Shown here: in pieces, positions 1 through 9,333 of the stretch
Numbering within the stretch: the stretch's first letter is position 1
Layout of the letters: each line of letters begins with the position of its first letter
DNA from: JBFHER01 sp041584055
GTDB taxonomy: Bacteria > Bacteroidota > Bacteroidia > Bacteroidales > UBA5342
Direction of reading: 5' to 3'
Assembly (NCBI GenBank): GCA_041584055.1
Contig: JBFHER010000108.1
Location: 1 to 11,838 of the forward strand
Length of the DNA: 11,838 bases
Program-made: the position numbers and the translations under genes
Notes under the pieces: generated by a model
The model's input: only the letters and a program-made list of their open reading frames with translations
The model's database searches: none
Told to the model about the DNA's origin: nothing

Positions 1-3000
1 CTGGCATTGAGCTGAATGTTTCTGTTATTTCGAATCACATTCCCAAGTTCAACTTCCAGACCGGTGGAGTCATCCACATAAGGTTCAGCGCCCATTTCCC
101 AATCGTAAGTTGCACTGTAAGAACCATCCGCAGAAAGCCAGTTTAAAACAGGGAATTTGCTAAATGGAACATCGTATCGTGCATTAAACTGTTGATGATA
201 CAAGGCAGGGCGTCCCCAGGATCGAATGCTGGCGTTAACTTCATCCTTCCATAGTTCATAATCAGAAGCATAGAGCTCCTTATTTAAAATGAGGATCTTA
301 TCGGTATAATTACCATCCGCATCCCGACTGTAAGTGGGCTCGTCAATGATCGCATTGGATTGGGCAGAAAAGTCCATGCTTAAAGAATTTGCCAGCTTAT
401 ATCTGAAATCAAAGGTTGTATTCCAGAACCAATCTTTTCGTACAGACACAGGTATGTCAAACCCGGTATTGCTGATGTCTCTCAGCTTTAATTCAGAATA
501 ATTTCTGTTCATGTCTGTTTTAAAACCGATCTGCTCCGGCAGATAAAAGAGGTTAAAGTCACGGATGAGGGCCAAATGTTGATTCTCGAGGAATTTCACC
601 TTTCGGAATGGTTCAAAGGGTTTGGGACTAAAGGAATAATTGTATGTCAGACCACCCCTGAATTGTTTGTCCATATCACGTTCTGTTGTTGGGTTTTGAC
701 GATCTGTTTCGTTATAAGAATAGTTTGCCCCAAAGTTATTGACATCAAAAAATTGTTTTTTATCTCCACCGTTTCCTATTCGTATATTTGAAATGCTGAA
801 GCTTTTACGAATGGTGAGATCCTGCGACGCAGATTTAATGGAATCCTTAAGTGTTTGTGTTTCTGCGTTGTCAATGGCGTCCTGAAGTACTATGTCTTCA
901 TCAATGGGATTGTATTTAGGACTTATTCTGTCTTGTGAATATGCATAATATACGGGAAGACTTACCTGGGCCTTTTCAGGGAAAAATTTACCAAGCTGCA
1001 GATTGGTTGACACATCAAAGTTACTCATATCTTCCAGTTGCCGCTCCATCAGCTTTTCCTCCAGACCTCCAAATCCGGCTGTACTGAAACTACCGGCCAT
1101 ATTAACACGCCCCAGGTCAGCCAGTGTAACAGATGCACTGGCTAGTCCGGCCCAGCCACCATCTTCGTCAAAATCAGTCAATCGCAATTCGTTGACCCAT
1201 ATTTCACCGGAACGCACTTCATTGCTGCGCTGGAGTTTATTGCGCACACCGATCATAATTGTACGCACACTTGATAGGGTGGGATTACCCTTCACTGTAA
1301 TTTTATGCTCCGGTTTATCAGCAACAATCTGGGTGTATTCTTCCGCATAAGTAACAGAAGAGTTTGATTGACGTTTTTCTCTGTTTCGTTTTAACTTGAG
1401 ATCGGTGAGAAGTTCCATGGCGAAGTCAAACTCGTTTTCTGCCGGCCATACGGCATATCTGTCCTGCTCTTTTGTGTCGTCGTAATGCGAATAGTGAGAA
1501 GTAAGATACAAAGGAATCTCATATTCGTAGTAGTTATTTTTATAATCGCTCCCCAAACGAATAAACACAGAAAGATCTCCATCATCCAGTTCTGTCCAGC
1601 CTTCAATGTCCTGTGCGAATTCTTCAGCATGAACCCACATTTGCAGACGTTTAAATTGTCGCAAATCCATGTCCAGATTTTTGTATGCAGCACGTGCGTC
1701 GCCGGGGGCCAGCTTGTTCACTTTCAGTACCATTGCCTGTTCGTTTAATTCACGCAATTGAGGTTGGCCCGGATCTATCACACGGGTAACTTCAGGGGGA
1801 AGGATGTAGTTGACAGGGGTTTTATCACTGTTCTCTTCGATGTTAACAGCGCCGATATCAAGATTTCCTTCGGTTCTGTAGGTGGAAATGTCGATTGGCT
1901 GGGTATATCTGCGCCATTCTCCACGCACAAACTCAAGTGATGCAAAACGTAGGTGCACCGGTATTTTAAACTCGGAAAGGTACATCCGGATAAAGCGGAT
2001 GGATTTAAAGTCGCTGATTGATCCACGCACAGAATCGGGATTGTGTACGGGAATTTTAAACTGATACCATTTTACAGAGTCCTCATTCCCATTTTCAAGT
2101 TTTTTGCTTTCCACCCGAACATCGGTAATGTAGTTGTTTCCAACTTCCATTTTATCAGGTCGGAGATTGACTTTATAAATATAGTAACTTTCATTTTCAC
2201 TCAAGGTATTGTCCTGATTGATGTCTTCCGCATCAGGACGGGTGGAGCCTGTGGTTGGGTAGGACTCCTGAGATTGAATGTCAACCGGAGAGTTGTTTTC
2301 GAGGTTGTTGTAATTTTTGTAACGGCCCAGGATTCCAACCTCCTCATCATCATAATCCGTTCCTCTGAAGTAATGATAATCATCCTGAGAAGGGTCATCA
2401 TATAAGCTTTTTAAATACGGATTGGTACTGTTGGCGAACTGACTTACAAATTGCATGTAAGTTGTGAATGATTCAAAAGTTGCTTCTTCTTCATTGCTTA
2501 AGCCATCCAAACCAACATCCTGGTATTTACGACTTTCCTCATTATTGTCAAATGCAGCAACCATGGATTGTTTTGTTGGCACATATCCCCAGACTGTTTT
2601 TTCAACTTCCGTTTTTGCTTCAGAAACAGGGAGTCCGTTTTCAAAACTTTTACGTCCATCCTTCAGGATGTCTTCAGATATATTTCCAAGGTTAAACACC
2701 AGTTCACCACCTGCGTTGGGATTGTCTTTGTCATAGATGAACGGATCCATTACCCAAAACTCCAGATACTCAATGTTGGCCTGCTCAAAATCGTTGGTCT
2801 CTACTTTGCGCATGATTCCTCCCCAACGATCTTCCGGCTTGTTCAGCTCTCCGGTTTGTGTGTTAATGTCTGTATCGTAGTTGTAAGGTCCTTTTTCTGT
2901 TGGATAATAGGAGATGTTTAACACTGGAATCAATGTTGATTCTCCATATGCATTGTCTTTATTTGGGAAAAGGTTGCGTTGATTCACCGATCGGGTATAG

Positions 3001-5672
3001 TGATTTGAGCGTTCTTCCACGTCATTTTTAATGTGTGTCGGCATTAAACTCGTTTCTTCCTGAAACATGCGGTCGATCTGGTACCAGGCAATTTTTGAAC
3101 GATTCATACCATATCGCAGATCGTTACTGTAATCTGCCTCATCAAACTCCTGGGGAACACTTGCCAGCTTCCATGAAAAGAAATGGCGAATGTCGATTCC
3201 TATTTTTGTGGCTTCAAAATCATCCAGATAGGCAGAACCTCCACCTCCAATCACATTGGAATGGCCGGGAATTAATTGTGCCACTTCGGCATTCAAAGAA
3301 ACAGAAGAAGGTGCTTTGGTATCTATAAACGGGAGATTGTCAACCATTTTTGTTATGAAGGGGACCTCTTTCTTAAATGCACCATGCATTCCCCAAATGG
3401 TGTTGGAAATGGGATCTTCACCCATGGTTACTTTTTGAGTTAAAGGCCTTTCGTATAGATGCATCAATGTTCCACCGATTTCAAAATCATCGTTGAAACG
3501 ATAGTTAAGATTGGTACCGACCATCGTTTTCTTCTGAAGGCTAAACAGGGCCTGGTTTTCCATGGAGACCTGTATGGAAGCACCTGATTCGAGAAGTGGT
3601 TGATTTAAGATCTTTAAATATCCGGATGCGTAATCAACAGTGTAATCCACGTTTTCTACAAGGGTGCGTCCTCCTGCCGTTACTTTTACCGATCCACGGG
3701 GGATGTTTATTGCATTCAGTTTTATTTCTGAACCGGAAGCAGATTTGTAATCTCCAACCATGCGGAATTTGTTTTTTTCTGCCGTTTGCTGGGCAACAGT
3801 TAAAGTGTTGCGGTACAGCTCTTCAAAGGCGTAAGCTTTTGCCGTGGCACTGTCTGACTCATTAAGTCCCATTTTTTTATGCAGAAATGCAACCCCAAAT
3901 GGCTCCCTGACCGGGAATATAATCTTGCCGTTGTCTGATAAAATCGTATATCCTTCAACCCAGTCAAACAGACCGTCCGGTCCTTTTTCGTTGAGCGTAT
4001 TCAGGTTATCCAGATTCATCACGTTTAGCAAACGTTGCTCGCTGATCTTACCCACTGGAATATAGCTAAGTTCTACACCTGCAGAGTCATCACGATAGAC
4101 AATGTCGAATTTAAAATCATCCCTGTTCACCCGATATGCACCTAAGGAATAGATGTTTTTCATCATCAGATCCCATGTTTTTAATTCGGGAGATAGGTTG
4201 GTTCCTTTCAGGAGTTTAAGCACCAGCGATTTTGGTGGAACAATGCTGTCAGTTGAAAATTCACCCACTTTGTAAGCGTTTCCCCGGTAGGTATATTCGA
4301 ACGATACCGCCAATACTTCATCTGCATTCAAAGCTGATTTTAAAGAAATATATCCCAGGTTTCGGTTGATGTAATATTCATTTGATGAAAGCAGGCGGGC
4401 ATTTTCGATTTTTTCATAATCTTCACCACCCACGAATCCTTCATTGCTCAATGAAGACAAGGTTGCCGTTACCTGACTGATATCACGGATACCACTGTAC
4501 GTTGTACTCATTGCATTGTACAGGGTATTTGCATTGTTGGAAGGGTATTGACTGCGACCAGTGCTTGTCCATTTTGAATTATCGATATCGCTTGGTTCGG
4601 CAAGATCCATAAAACCAACGATGTTTCTGGCATCCTCAAAATTTCCGCGCTTATTGGTGACCCATACCTCAATCCGGTTAATGGTGACCCCTGAAACTAT
4701 TACGGGGAGATTCTTCATCCACGCGTCATAATTTTCTTTAAAGAAGTGTGTCAGAAAAAAGTGACGGTTGGCATCGTATTCATCCGCAGCAATTTCAAAT
4801 TCACTTGTGGAAGCTCCCCCTTTCAGGGTCATGCTTTCTGTTTCTGATTCCTGTTGAGAAAAGACGGCTGCCACATTCAGTTTTCCAAACTGTAATTCTG
4901 TTTTAAAACCAAACAAGCTTTGACTACCTCTGATCAGAGAACCGCTCAATGGCAGACTAACATTACCTGCTTCAACCTTCTTTACGATATCATCTTCTTT
5001 TCCATCGAAATTAAGATTAATCGTGTTGTCAAAATCGAAAGTAGCCTCCGTATTGTAATCCATGTTTAACTTGACCCTGTCGCCAACCGAGCCTGCAATG
5101 CTCATTACAATTTTCTCATCGAAATCAAATACTGTTGTTTTTCGCAGACGTTCAGCCAGATGCGGGTTGTCTATTTCATTGGTTTTTACACCAAAAGACA
5201 GTTCTGCATATCCCGTTGTTTTAATGGAGATGCCGCCTTCGCCAAAAATAGCACTGGCTTTTCCCAAACCAATGTTTATGTCAAGGGGGCCGCCTTTGCC
5301 TTCCCGTTGGCGCTCTTCATCCGATTTTTGATTCCAAAAGGATTGCAGCGACCGCTGCATATCGTAATTCTTGTATTCCTCAAAGTTCATGAGGGTTGGG
5401 GTCCCAATTTCCATGTCTCCCACCTTATTCCGGATAATGTAGTTGCCCGTTTCAACATCGTATTCTGTTTCCTGAGAAAAATTGTCGGGATGTTCCAGAT
5501 CAATCGCACTGCTTTTGTCCGGAGAATACGGATCGCCAGCCATTTTAGACACAGGGAATCTGTTATTTGTAGAATCTCGGAATGCTTCAGTTGCATTCGT
5601 TTGGGCATATCCCTGTATGAAAAAAAAGGCTCCTGCAAGGAGGAGTAATATTTTGTACAAACTAAGTCTCAA
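1..5672 (-). CDS. sprA: SprA, outer-membrane translocon of the type IX secretion system (C-terminus cut by window edge)
   Basis: SprA is the giant outer-membrane beta-barrel through which type IX secretion substrates leave the cell, and in gliding species it is needed for motility. I read this frame for stop codons from about 5280 to position 1 and found none, so about 1,890 residues are open. The chosen start is TTG at 5672, which gives a signal peptide (RLSLYKILLLLAGAFFFIQGYAQ) directly; no in-frame ATG or GTG lies between the ruvA stop and this codon, and a second TTG sits at 5660. Family-like stretches include GSLIRGSQSLFG (about residues 243-254), AYLDDFEATK (ending near 823), KIAWYQID (near 863) and YSATYDWEMGAEP near the truncated end. 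Known SprA proteins are about 2,300-2,450 residues, so about 500 are missing. It lies 44 bases after ruvA and is probably co-transcribed with it. Identity is very likely; the start is less sure. Confidence 0.95.
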   Translation of the reverse strand, partial: MRLSLYKILLLLAGAFFFIQGYAQTNATEAFRDSTNNRFPVSKMAGDPYSPDKSSAIDLEHPDNFSQETEYDVETGNYIIRNKVGDMEIGTPTLMNFEEYKNYDMQRSLQSFWNQKSDEERQREGKGGPLDINIGLGKASAIFGEGGISIKTTGYAELSFGVKTNEIDNPHLAERLRKTTVFDFDEKIVMSIAGSVGDRVKLNMDYNTEATFDFDNTINLNFDGKEDDIVKKVEAGNVSLPLSGSLIRGSQSLFGFKTELQFGKLNVAAVFSQQESETESMTLKGGASTSEFEIAADEYDANRHFFLTHFFKENYDAWMKNLPVIVSGVTINRIEVWVTNKRGNFEDARNIVGFMDLAEPSDIDNSKWTSTGRSQYPSNNANTLYNAMSTTYSGIRDISQVTATLSSLSNEGFVGGEDYEKIENARLLSSNEYYINRNLGYISLKSALNADEVLAVSFEYTYRGNAYKVGEFSTDSIVPPKSLVLKLLKGTNLSPELKTWDLMMKNIYSLGAYRVNRDDFKFDIVYRDDSAGVELSYIPVGKISEQRLLNVMNLDNLNTLNEKGPDGLFDWVEGYTILSDNGKIIFPVREPFGVAFLHKKMGLNESDSATAKAYAFEELYRNTLTVAQQTAEKNKFRMVGDYKSASGSEIKLNAINIPRGSVKVTAGGRTLVENVDYTVDYASGYLKILNQPLLESGASIQVSMENQALFSLQKKTMVGTNLNYRFNDDFEIGGTLMHLYERPLTQKVTMGEDPISNTIWGMHGAFKKEVPFITKMVDNLPFIDTKAPSSVSLNAEVAQLIPGHSNVIGGGGSAYLDDFEATKIGIDIRHFFSWKLASVPQEFDEADYSNDLRYGMNRSKIAWYQIDRMFQEETSLMPTHIKNDVEERSNHYTRSVNQRNLFPNKDNAYGESTLIPVLNISYYPTEKGPYNYDTDINTQTGELNKPEDRWGGIMRKVETNDFEQANIEYLEFWVMDPFIYDKDNPNAGGELVFNLGNISEDILKDGRKSFENGLPVSEAKTEVEKTVWGYVPTKQSMVAAFDNNEESRKYQDVGLDGLSNEEEATFESFTTYMQFVSQFANSTNPYLKSLYDDPSQDDYHYFRGTDYDDEEVGILGRYKNYNNLENNSPVDIQSQESYPTTGSTRPDAEDINQDNTLSENESYYIYKVNLRPDKMEVGNNYITDVRVESKKLENGNEDSVKWYQFKIPVHNPDSVRGSISDFKSIRFIRMYLSEFKIPVHLRFASLEFVRGEWRRYTQPIDISTYRTEGNLDIGAVNIEENSDKTPVNYILPPEVTRVIDPGQPQLRELNEQAMVLKVNKLAPGDARAAYKNLDMDLRQFKRLQMWVHAEEFAQDIEGWTELDDGDLSVFIRLGSDYKNNYYEYEIPLYLTSHYSHYDDTKEQDRYAVWPAENEFDFAMELLTDLKLKRNREKRQSNSSVTYAEEYTQIVADKPEHKITVKGNPTLSSVRTIMIGVRNKLQRSNEVRSGEIWVNELRLTDFDEDGGWAGLASASVTLADLGRVNMAGSFSTAGFGGLEEKLMERQLEDMSNFDVSTNLQLGKFFPEKAQVSLPVYYAYSQDRISPKYNPIDEDIVLQDAIDNAETQTLKDSIKSASQDLTIRKSFSISNIRIGNGGDKKQFFDVNNFGANYSYNETDRQNPTTERDMDKQFRGGLTYNYSFSPKPFEPFRKVKFLENQHLALIRDFNLFYLPEQIGFKTDMNRNYSELKLRDISNTGFDIPVSVRKDWFWNTTFDFRYKLANSLSMDFSAQSNAIIDEPTYSRDADGNYTDKILILNKELYASDYELWKDEVNASIRSWGRPALYHQQFNARYDVPFSKFPVLNWLSADGSYSATYDWEMGAEPYVDDSTGLEVELGNVIRNNRNIQLNA

Positions 5673-5716
5673 TTCAATTGTTATTTTGGCACCGATGGTA
5701 CTGGTTTCTATCCCTC

Positions 5717-6298
5717 CTACATAAATTTCAATGTTTGCTTGATGATATCTTCTACTTTGGTGAGGTGAGTAGACGATAACACTTTCTTCAGTGCCTTTTC
5801 AGAAGCACTTTTTGTGAATCCAAGCATCACTAAAGCTGATAACGCTTCTTCCTGAATAGTATTGTCCTGATTAAGCAAAATTTCTGCACTTCCTGATGAA
5901 TCTCCAATCTTATCTTTCAGATCCACAATTACACGCTGTGCTGTTTTTAAACCAATGCCTTTTACGCTTTTAAGAGAATTAACATCTCCTGTAGAAAGCA
6001 CTGTTTCCAGCTCCTTGATGGAGAAAGATGATAAGATCATGCGCGCGGTGTTTGCACCGATCCCTGAAACGGAAATCAGAAGTCTGAAAACCTCCCTTTC
6101 CCGTGGTGTGTTAAATCCAAAGAGTTCATGCGTATCTTCACGAATAATTTCATGAATATAAAGCAAGCTTTCTGGTTTGTCTGATAAAGAAGAAAAGGTG
6201 TTGAGGGATATGTTAATATGATAACCAATGCCTTGATTGTCAAGGACCACAGAAGTTGGATTTAAATTAGCAATCTCACCTTTTATATAATCGTACAT
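5717..6298 (-). CDS. ruvA: Holliday junction DNA helicase subunit RuvA
   Basis: RuvA binds four-way Holliday junctions as a tetramer and loads the RuvB motor for branch migration in recombination and repair. The 193-residue product has the full family layout. An N-terminal OB-fold (MYDYIKGEI..., about 1-62) ends in the characteristic REDTHELFGF at 53-62. Two helix-hairpin-helix DNA-binding motifs follow, centred on VSGIG (77-81) and VKGIG (112-116). A C-terminal domain that would contact RuvB follows a short linker (about 146-193, with EEALSALVMLGF). The length is normal. The ATG at 6298 begins exactly at the conserved N-terminus. sprA follows on the same strand after 44 bases, and a -7-like box lies about 33 bases upstream. 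No ruvB or ruvC is in the window, so this is the isolated ruvA typical of the phylum. Confidence 0.97.
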   Translation of the reverse strand: MYDYIKGEIANLNPTSVVLDNQGIGYHINISLNTFSSLSDKPESLLYIHEIIREDTHELFGFNTPREREVFRLLISVSGIGANTARMILSSFSIKELETVLSTGDVNSLKSVKGIGLKTAQRVIVDLKDKIGDSSGSAEILLNQDNTIQEEALSALVMLGFTKSASEKALKKVLSSTHLTKVEDIIKQTLKFM

Positions 6299-6330
6299 TC
6301 AATGTTTCGTTTTAGTAGATATCAAGCACG

Positions 6331-6338
6331 CAAATATA
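6331..6338 (-). promoter_or_regulatory. Putative -7 box upstream of ruvA
   Basis: On the minus strand this reads TATATTTG, a full match to the Bacteroidota -7 consensus TAnnTTTG. A start of transcription near 6325 would leave a leader of about 25 bases before the ruvA ATG. The expected -33 position is a run of T (complement of 6357-6362) rather than TTTG, so the -33 half is weak. It would drive ruvA and probably sprA. Confidence 0.5.
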
Positions 6339-6781
6339 TAAAAAGCTAAGTGTATTAAAAAATGGATTTGATGCGTAAACTCGCTTGTTTATTTTCAACA
6401 TATAAAACCATCATTAAACATTTTTGGAGTATGCATAAAAGGTTTAAGTCGTGCATGGGACAAACGATAAAAAATTATTGTTTCCACTAAAAAAACACCT
6501 TGGATAAATTGATGGCGATTGTAAATGGAATAAAGGATTTGCTCCAGGGTAAAGTATAAATGAGAAATTGAAAAAGATTTTGGATGAATAAGATTAACAA
6601 ATTGCATCCATCGTTTTAGTGTGGATTTTATGATGCTGATTTTTTGTGAAGTTTCCAATTCTCTGCATTTTAGATTCTGTTGTGTAGTTATGATGTTTTA
6701 AAGTGATGATTTTCGATACCTATATGCTGAATGTGCTGTTTTGCATTTTTTTTTAAGATTGCTTCATGCACCATCCTTTTT
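6339..6781. other. AT-rich intergenic region without a convincing gene
   Basis: About 440 bases lie between the ruvA promoter and the thiamine promoter, which face away from each other. The longest frame is on the minus strand at 6395-6658 (87 codons). It begins with TTG, has no recognisable domain, and its nearest internal ATG is at codon 18. The base composition is strongly AT-rich with T-runs near 6750. I see no tRNA, no clear hairpin and no insertion-sequence ends. It may be plain spacer or a decayed gene. Confidence 0.5.
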
Positions 6782-6812
6782 TTTGTGCAATTGAAATAAA
6801 CAATTACCTTTG
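6782..6812 (+). promoter_or_regulatory. Promoter of the thiamine-salvage operon (-33 TTTG, -7 TAccTTTG)
   Basis: TTTG at 6782-6785 and TACCTTTG at 6805-6812 are separated by 19 bases, matching the Bacteroidota housekeeping promoter pattern TTTG-N19-TAnnTTTG. Transcription would begin around 6817-6820, directly at the first stem of the TPP riboswitch. The RNA would therefore start with almost no extra leader. The agreement between promoter spacing and aptamer boundary supports both calls. Confidence 0.8.
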
Positions 6813-6819
6813 CAGCGAC

Positions 6820-6918
6820 AAAATGTGATGGGGGTGCCTTAATATTACGGGCTGAGATCATACCCTTAGAACCTGATACAGGTAATGCTGGTACAGGGAA
6901 TCTGAGTAACCCACATTT
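6820..6918 (+). promoter_or_regulatory. TPP riboswitch (THI element)
   Basis: The aptamer carries the conserved THI-box elements in order. GGGGGTGCC lies at 6830-6838. The P3 arm follows and closes as GCC/GGC. CTGAGA at 6852-6857 is the pyrimidine-sensing loop. ACCCTTAGAACCTGAT spans 6862-6877, and the GGTAATGCTGGTACAGGGAA segment at 6881-6900 forms the P4/P5 pyrophosphate-sensing side. Stem P1 is closed by AAATGTG (6821-6827) and CACATTT (6912-6918). The element sits between the promoter and a TonB-dependent receptor followed by pnuT and thiamine pyrophosphokinase, a context known for TPP control in Bacteroidota. Bound TPP would be expected to lower expression. Confidence 0.95.
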
Positions 6919-6953
6919 CACATATTTTTAATAACTAAAAAATTGTGATTTTT
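6919..6953 (+). promoter_or_regulatory. Hairpin plus T-run between riboswitch and start codon (possible expression platform)
   Basis: Directly after P1, CACA (6919-6922) can pair with TGTG (6944-6947) and TTTTT (6925-6929) with AAAAA (6937-6941), leaving a two-by-two mismatch and a seven-base loop. TTTTT follows at 6949-6953, and the receptor ATG is at 6955. It could be a weak terminator-like structure or could hide the start region. The stem is mostly A-T pairs, so its stability is doubtful. The function is inferred. Confidence 0.35.
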
Positions 6954-6954
6954 C

Positions 6955-9324
6955 ATGAAGAATTTATTTGTGTTGACCATTCTGGTATTGGCTGTTGCGG
7001 GCGTGTTTGGTCAGGAGAATGCTGTTTTTAGAGGAACGATTCTGGATGAATCGTTAAAACCCGTATTTGGTGCCACCGTTCAAGTTGAAAATACCCCATG
7101 GGGAGCGGTCGCGAACGAAAAAGGCGTGTTTGAGATTTCGTTGCCAAATCCTGGCACTTATGATTACATTGTATCCTTTATAGGATTTGAAAAGGTAATC
7201 GGTCGTGTGGATTTACAAAGGGGTGAAAATCCAAAAGTGATGATAGCCTTGAAAGCATCGCCTTTTACAATGGATGAGTTGTTGGTTTCCGCCATCAAGG
7301 TTGGCAGCAACAGTCCCTTTGCCCATACCAACATGGAGAAAGAAGAGTTGAAGGCAAAGAATGTTGCATCTGATTTGCCTGTGTTATTGGAATCCATGCC
7401 TTCAATTGTTTCAACATCAGAAAACGGAACCGGATTTGGATATTCAAACTTTAGAATCAGAGGTACAGATATCTCCAGAATTAATGTGACAATGAATGGT
7501 GTTCCGTTAAACGACAGTGAGTCACAGGGCGTGTTTTGGGTAAATATGCCTGATTTTGCATCGTCCGTGGAAGGGATTCAGGTGCAACGTGGGGTCGGTA
7601 CCTCCAGCAATGGGGCTGCTGCTTTTGGTGCTTCTGTAAATTTTTCAACCCTTGGGGTTGACGACAAACCTTACTTCGAATATCAATCAATGGGAGGTTC
7701 GTTCGCCACTTTTAAAAATACAGTGATGGCAGGGACCGGGCTGCTGAAAAGCGGATTTAACCTTGATGTTCGCTATAGTAAGCTGAACTCAGATGGTTAC
7801 ATCAAACGGGGATTTACCGATCATCAGTCCTTTTTTGGATCCGCCGGATGGCGCAATAAAAATACGCTTTTAAAAGCCGTTGCCTTAATTGGACAGGAGA
7901 AAACCGGGATTACATGGTGGGGCGTTCCTGATTACATGCTTGATACAGATCGTCGCTTTAATCCTGCTGGAGAATATACTGATGATGAAGGCAATACCCA
8001 ATATTTTGATGGCCAAACGGACAATTACTGGCAGAACCATTATCAATTGATGGGAAACCATAGTTTTACACCTAACTTATCTTTGAATCTTGCATTGCAT
8101 GCAACCACAGGAGAAGGATATTATCAGCAATACAAAACGGAAGAAGATCTTTTGGATTATGGTTTTGAAGGCATGAGTACAAATACAGATCTGATTCGTC
8201 AGAAGTGGCTTGATAATGTTTTTTACGGATTTAATGCAGCCTTAAATTATCAAAATGAATATAGCAGATTGGCCTTTGGTACTGCTTATACACTTTATGA
8301 TGGTGACCACTACGGTTTGGTAACATGGTTGCGAGAAGGGAATCAGGAAACAGACCTTGAGTGGTATCGTAACACAGGGGTGAAGAAGGATATCAACGCA
8401 TTTGCTAAAGCGGATTACAGATTTTTTGATAACCTATGGGTTTTTGGTGATCTGCAAATGAGAAATATCCAGTATGAAATGGAAGGCCCTGATGATGATC
8501 TCGTAGATGTTGATCAAAACCATGACTGGATATTCTTTAATCCAAAAGCCGGCATATCGTATAAAATAGATGATGTGAAAATTTATGGATCTTTTGCCAT
8601 TGCCAACAGAGAACCAACACGCGCTGATTTAAAGGATGCCACAAAAAATGACGGAGATGTTCTTCCTTCTCCCGAAACACTTTTTGATACGGAAGCTGGT
8701 GTCGTGTGGTCCGCGGAAAAAGCGTCCTTTAGTGCAAATTTTTACTACATGTCTTATAAAGATCAATTGGTAAATACTGGATACGTAAATAGTGTTGGTT
8801 ATCCTGTTATGACAAATGTTGATCAAAGTTACCGACTCGGGATTGAGTTTGCCTGGAAGATTGTTCCGATGGATTTTGTGTCATGGGAAGCAAACACCAC
8901 GCTTAGCAATAACAAGATAAAAGATTATTATGATGATGTGATCGATGCATATCGAGGAAAAACAAATATCTCATATTCTCCGTCTTTTATTGCAGGAAGT
9001 GATATCGCGTTAAAAGCGAATGACTGGTTGAGTGTTCATCTTATTAATAAGTATGTAGGAAAACAATATTTTGACAACACATCCAGTGAAGACAGAAAAA
9101 TTGATCCTTATCACTTTATGAATGTACGCGCTGATATCGGTGAATTTGATATTTGGAAAGCCAAGCTCGGTTTTCAATTGATGGTAAATAATATCTACAA
9201 TGCGCAATATAGCAACAATGCATATGGCGGATATTGGCTTGAAGATAATGAAGAAATGACCTGGAAATACTATTTCCCTCAGGCAGGGACCAATTTTGCA
9301 ATTAAAGCAGTTTTAAGATTTTAA
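6955..9324 (+). CDS. TonB-dependent outer-membrane receptor, probable thiamine/TPP importer
   Basis: This 789-residue outer-membrane receptor would take up thiamine or its phosphates using TonB-ExbB-ExbD energy. Residues 1-20 form a signal peptide (MKNLFVLTILVLAVAGVFGQ). Residues 23-105 form a carboxypeptidase-regulatory-like beta-sandwich (FRGTILDESLKPVFGATV), typical of Bacteroidota receptors. MDELLVSA at 106-113 sits where the TonB box usually lies. The plug domain (about 125-225) holds FRIRGTD (166-172) and MNGVPLND (starting at 180). The rest is the 22-strand barrel, ending in the expected terminal aromatic residue (AVLRF). No SusD-like partner follows, arguing against a glycan system. 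The substrate is inferred from the TPP riboswitch 36 bases upstream and from pnuT and thiN downstream. Earlier comparative genomics described such TPP-controlled receptors in this phylum (omr1). Confidence 0.92.
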   Translation: MKNLFVLTILVLAVAGVFGQENAVFRGTILDESLKPVFGATVQVENTPWGAVANEKGVFEISLPNPGTYDYIVSFIGFEKVIGRVDLQRGENPKVMIALKASPFTMDELLVSAIKVGSNSPFAHTNMEKEELKAKNVASDLPVLLESMPSIVSTSENGTGFGYSNFRIRGTDISRINVTMNGVPLNDSESQGVFWVNMPDFASSVEGIQVQRGVGTSSNGAAAFGASVNFSTLGVDDKPYFEYQSMGGSFATFKNTVMAGTGLLKSGFNLDVRYSKLNSDGYIKRGFTDHQSFFGSAGWRNKNTLLKAVALIGQEKTGITWWGVPDYMLDTDRRFNPAGEYTDDEGNTQYFDGQTDNYWQNHYQLMGNHSFTPNLSLNLALHATTGEGYYQQYKTEEDLLDYGFEGMSTNTDLIRQKWLDNVFYGFNAALNYQNEYSRLAFGTAYTLYDGDHYGLVTWLREGNQETDLEWYRNTGVKKDINAFAKADYRFFDNLWVFGDLQMRNIQYEMEGPDDDLVDVDQNHDWIFFNPKAGISYKIDDVKIYGSFAIANREPTRADLKDATKNDGDVLPSPETLFDTEAGVVWSAEKASFSANFYYMSYKDQLVNTGYVNSVGYPVMTNVDQSYRLGIEFAWKIVPMDFVSWEANTTLSNNKIKDYYDDVIDAYRGKTNISYSPSFIAGSDIALKANDWLSVHLINKYVGKQYFDNTSSEDRKIDPYHFMNVRADIGEFDIWKAKLGFQLMVNNIYNAQYSNNAYGGYWLEDNEEMTWKYYFPQAGTNFAIKAVLRF

Positions 9325-9333
9325 ACTTAGCGT

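Noticed and set aside
1003..1350. Several 60-160 codon plus-strand frames across positions 576-5724
   Set aside because: All lie antisense to the continuous sprA frame, whose translation matches the family from end to end.
6395..6658. 87-codon minus-strand frame between ruvA and the thiamine operon
   Set aside because: It starts with TTG, has no recognisable domain and lies in AT-rich spacer. It could be a decayed gene, but nothing supports coding.
6688..6921. 77-codon minus-strand frame across the TPP riboswitch
   Set aside because: It is antisense to the conserved aptamer and promoter, which explain the sequence fully; the protein resembles nothing.
7164..7397. Minus-strand frames inside the TonB receptor, pnuT and thiN genes
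   Set aside because: They are shadows of well-supported genes with domain matches on the plus strand.
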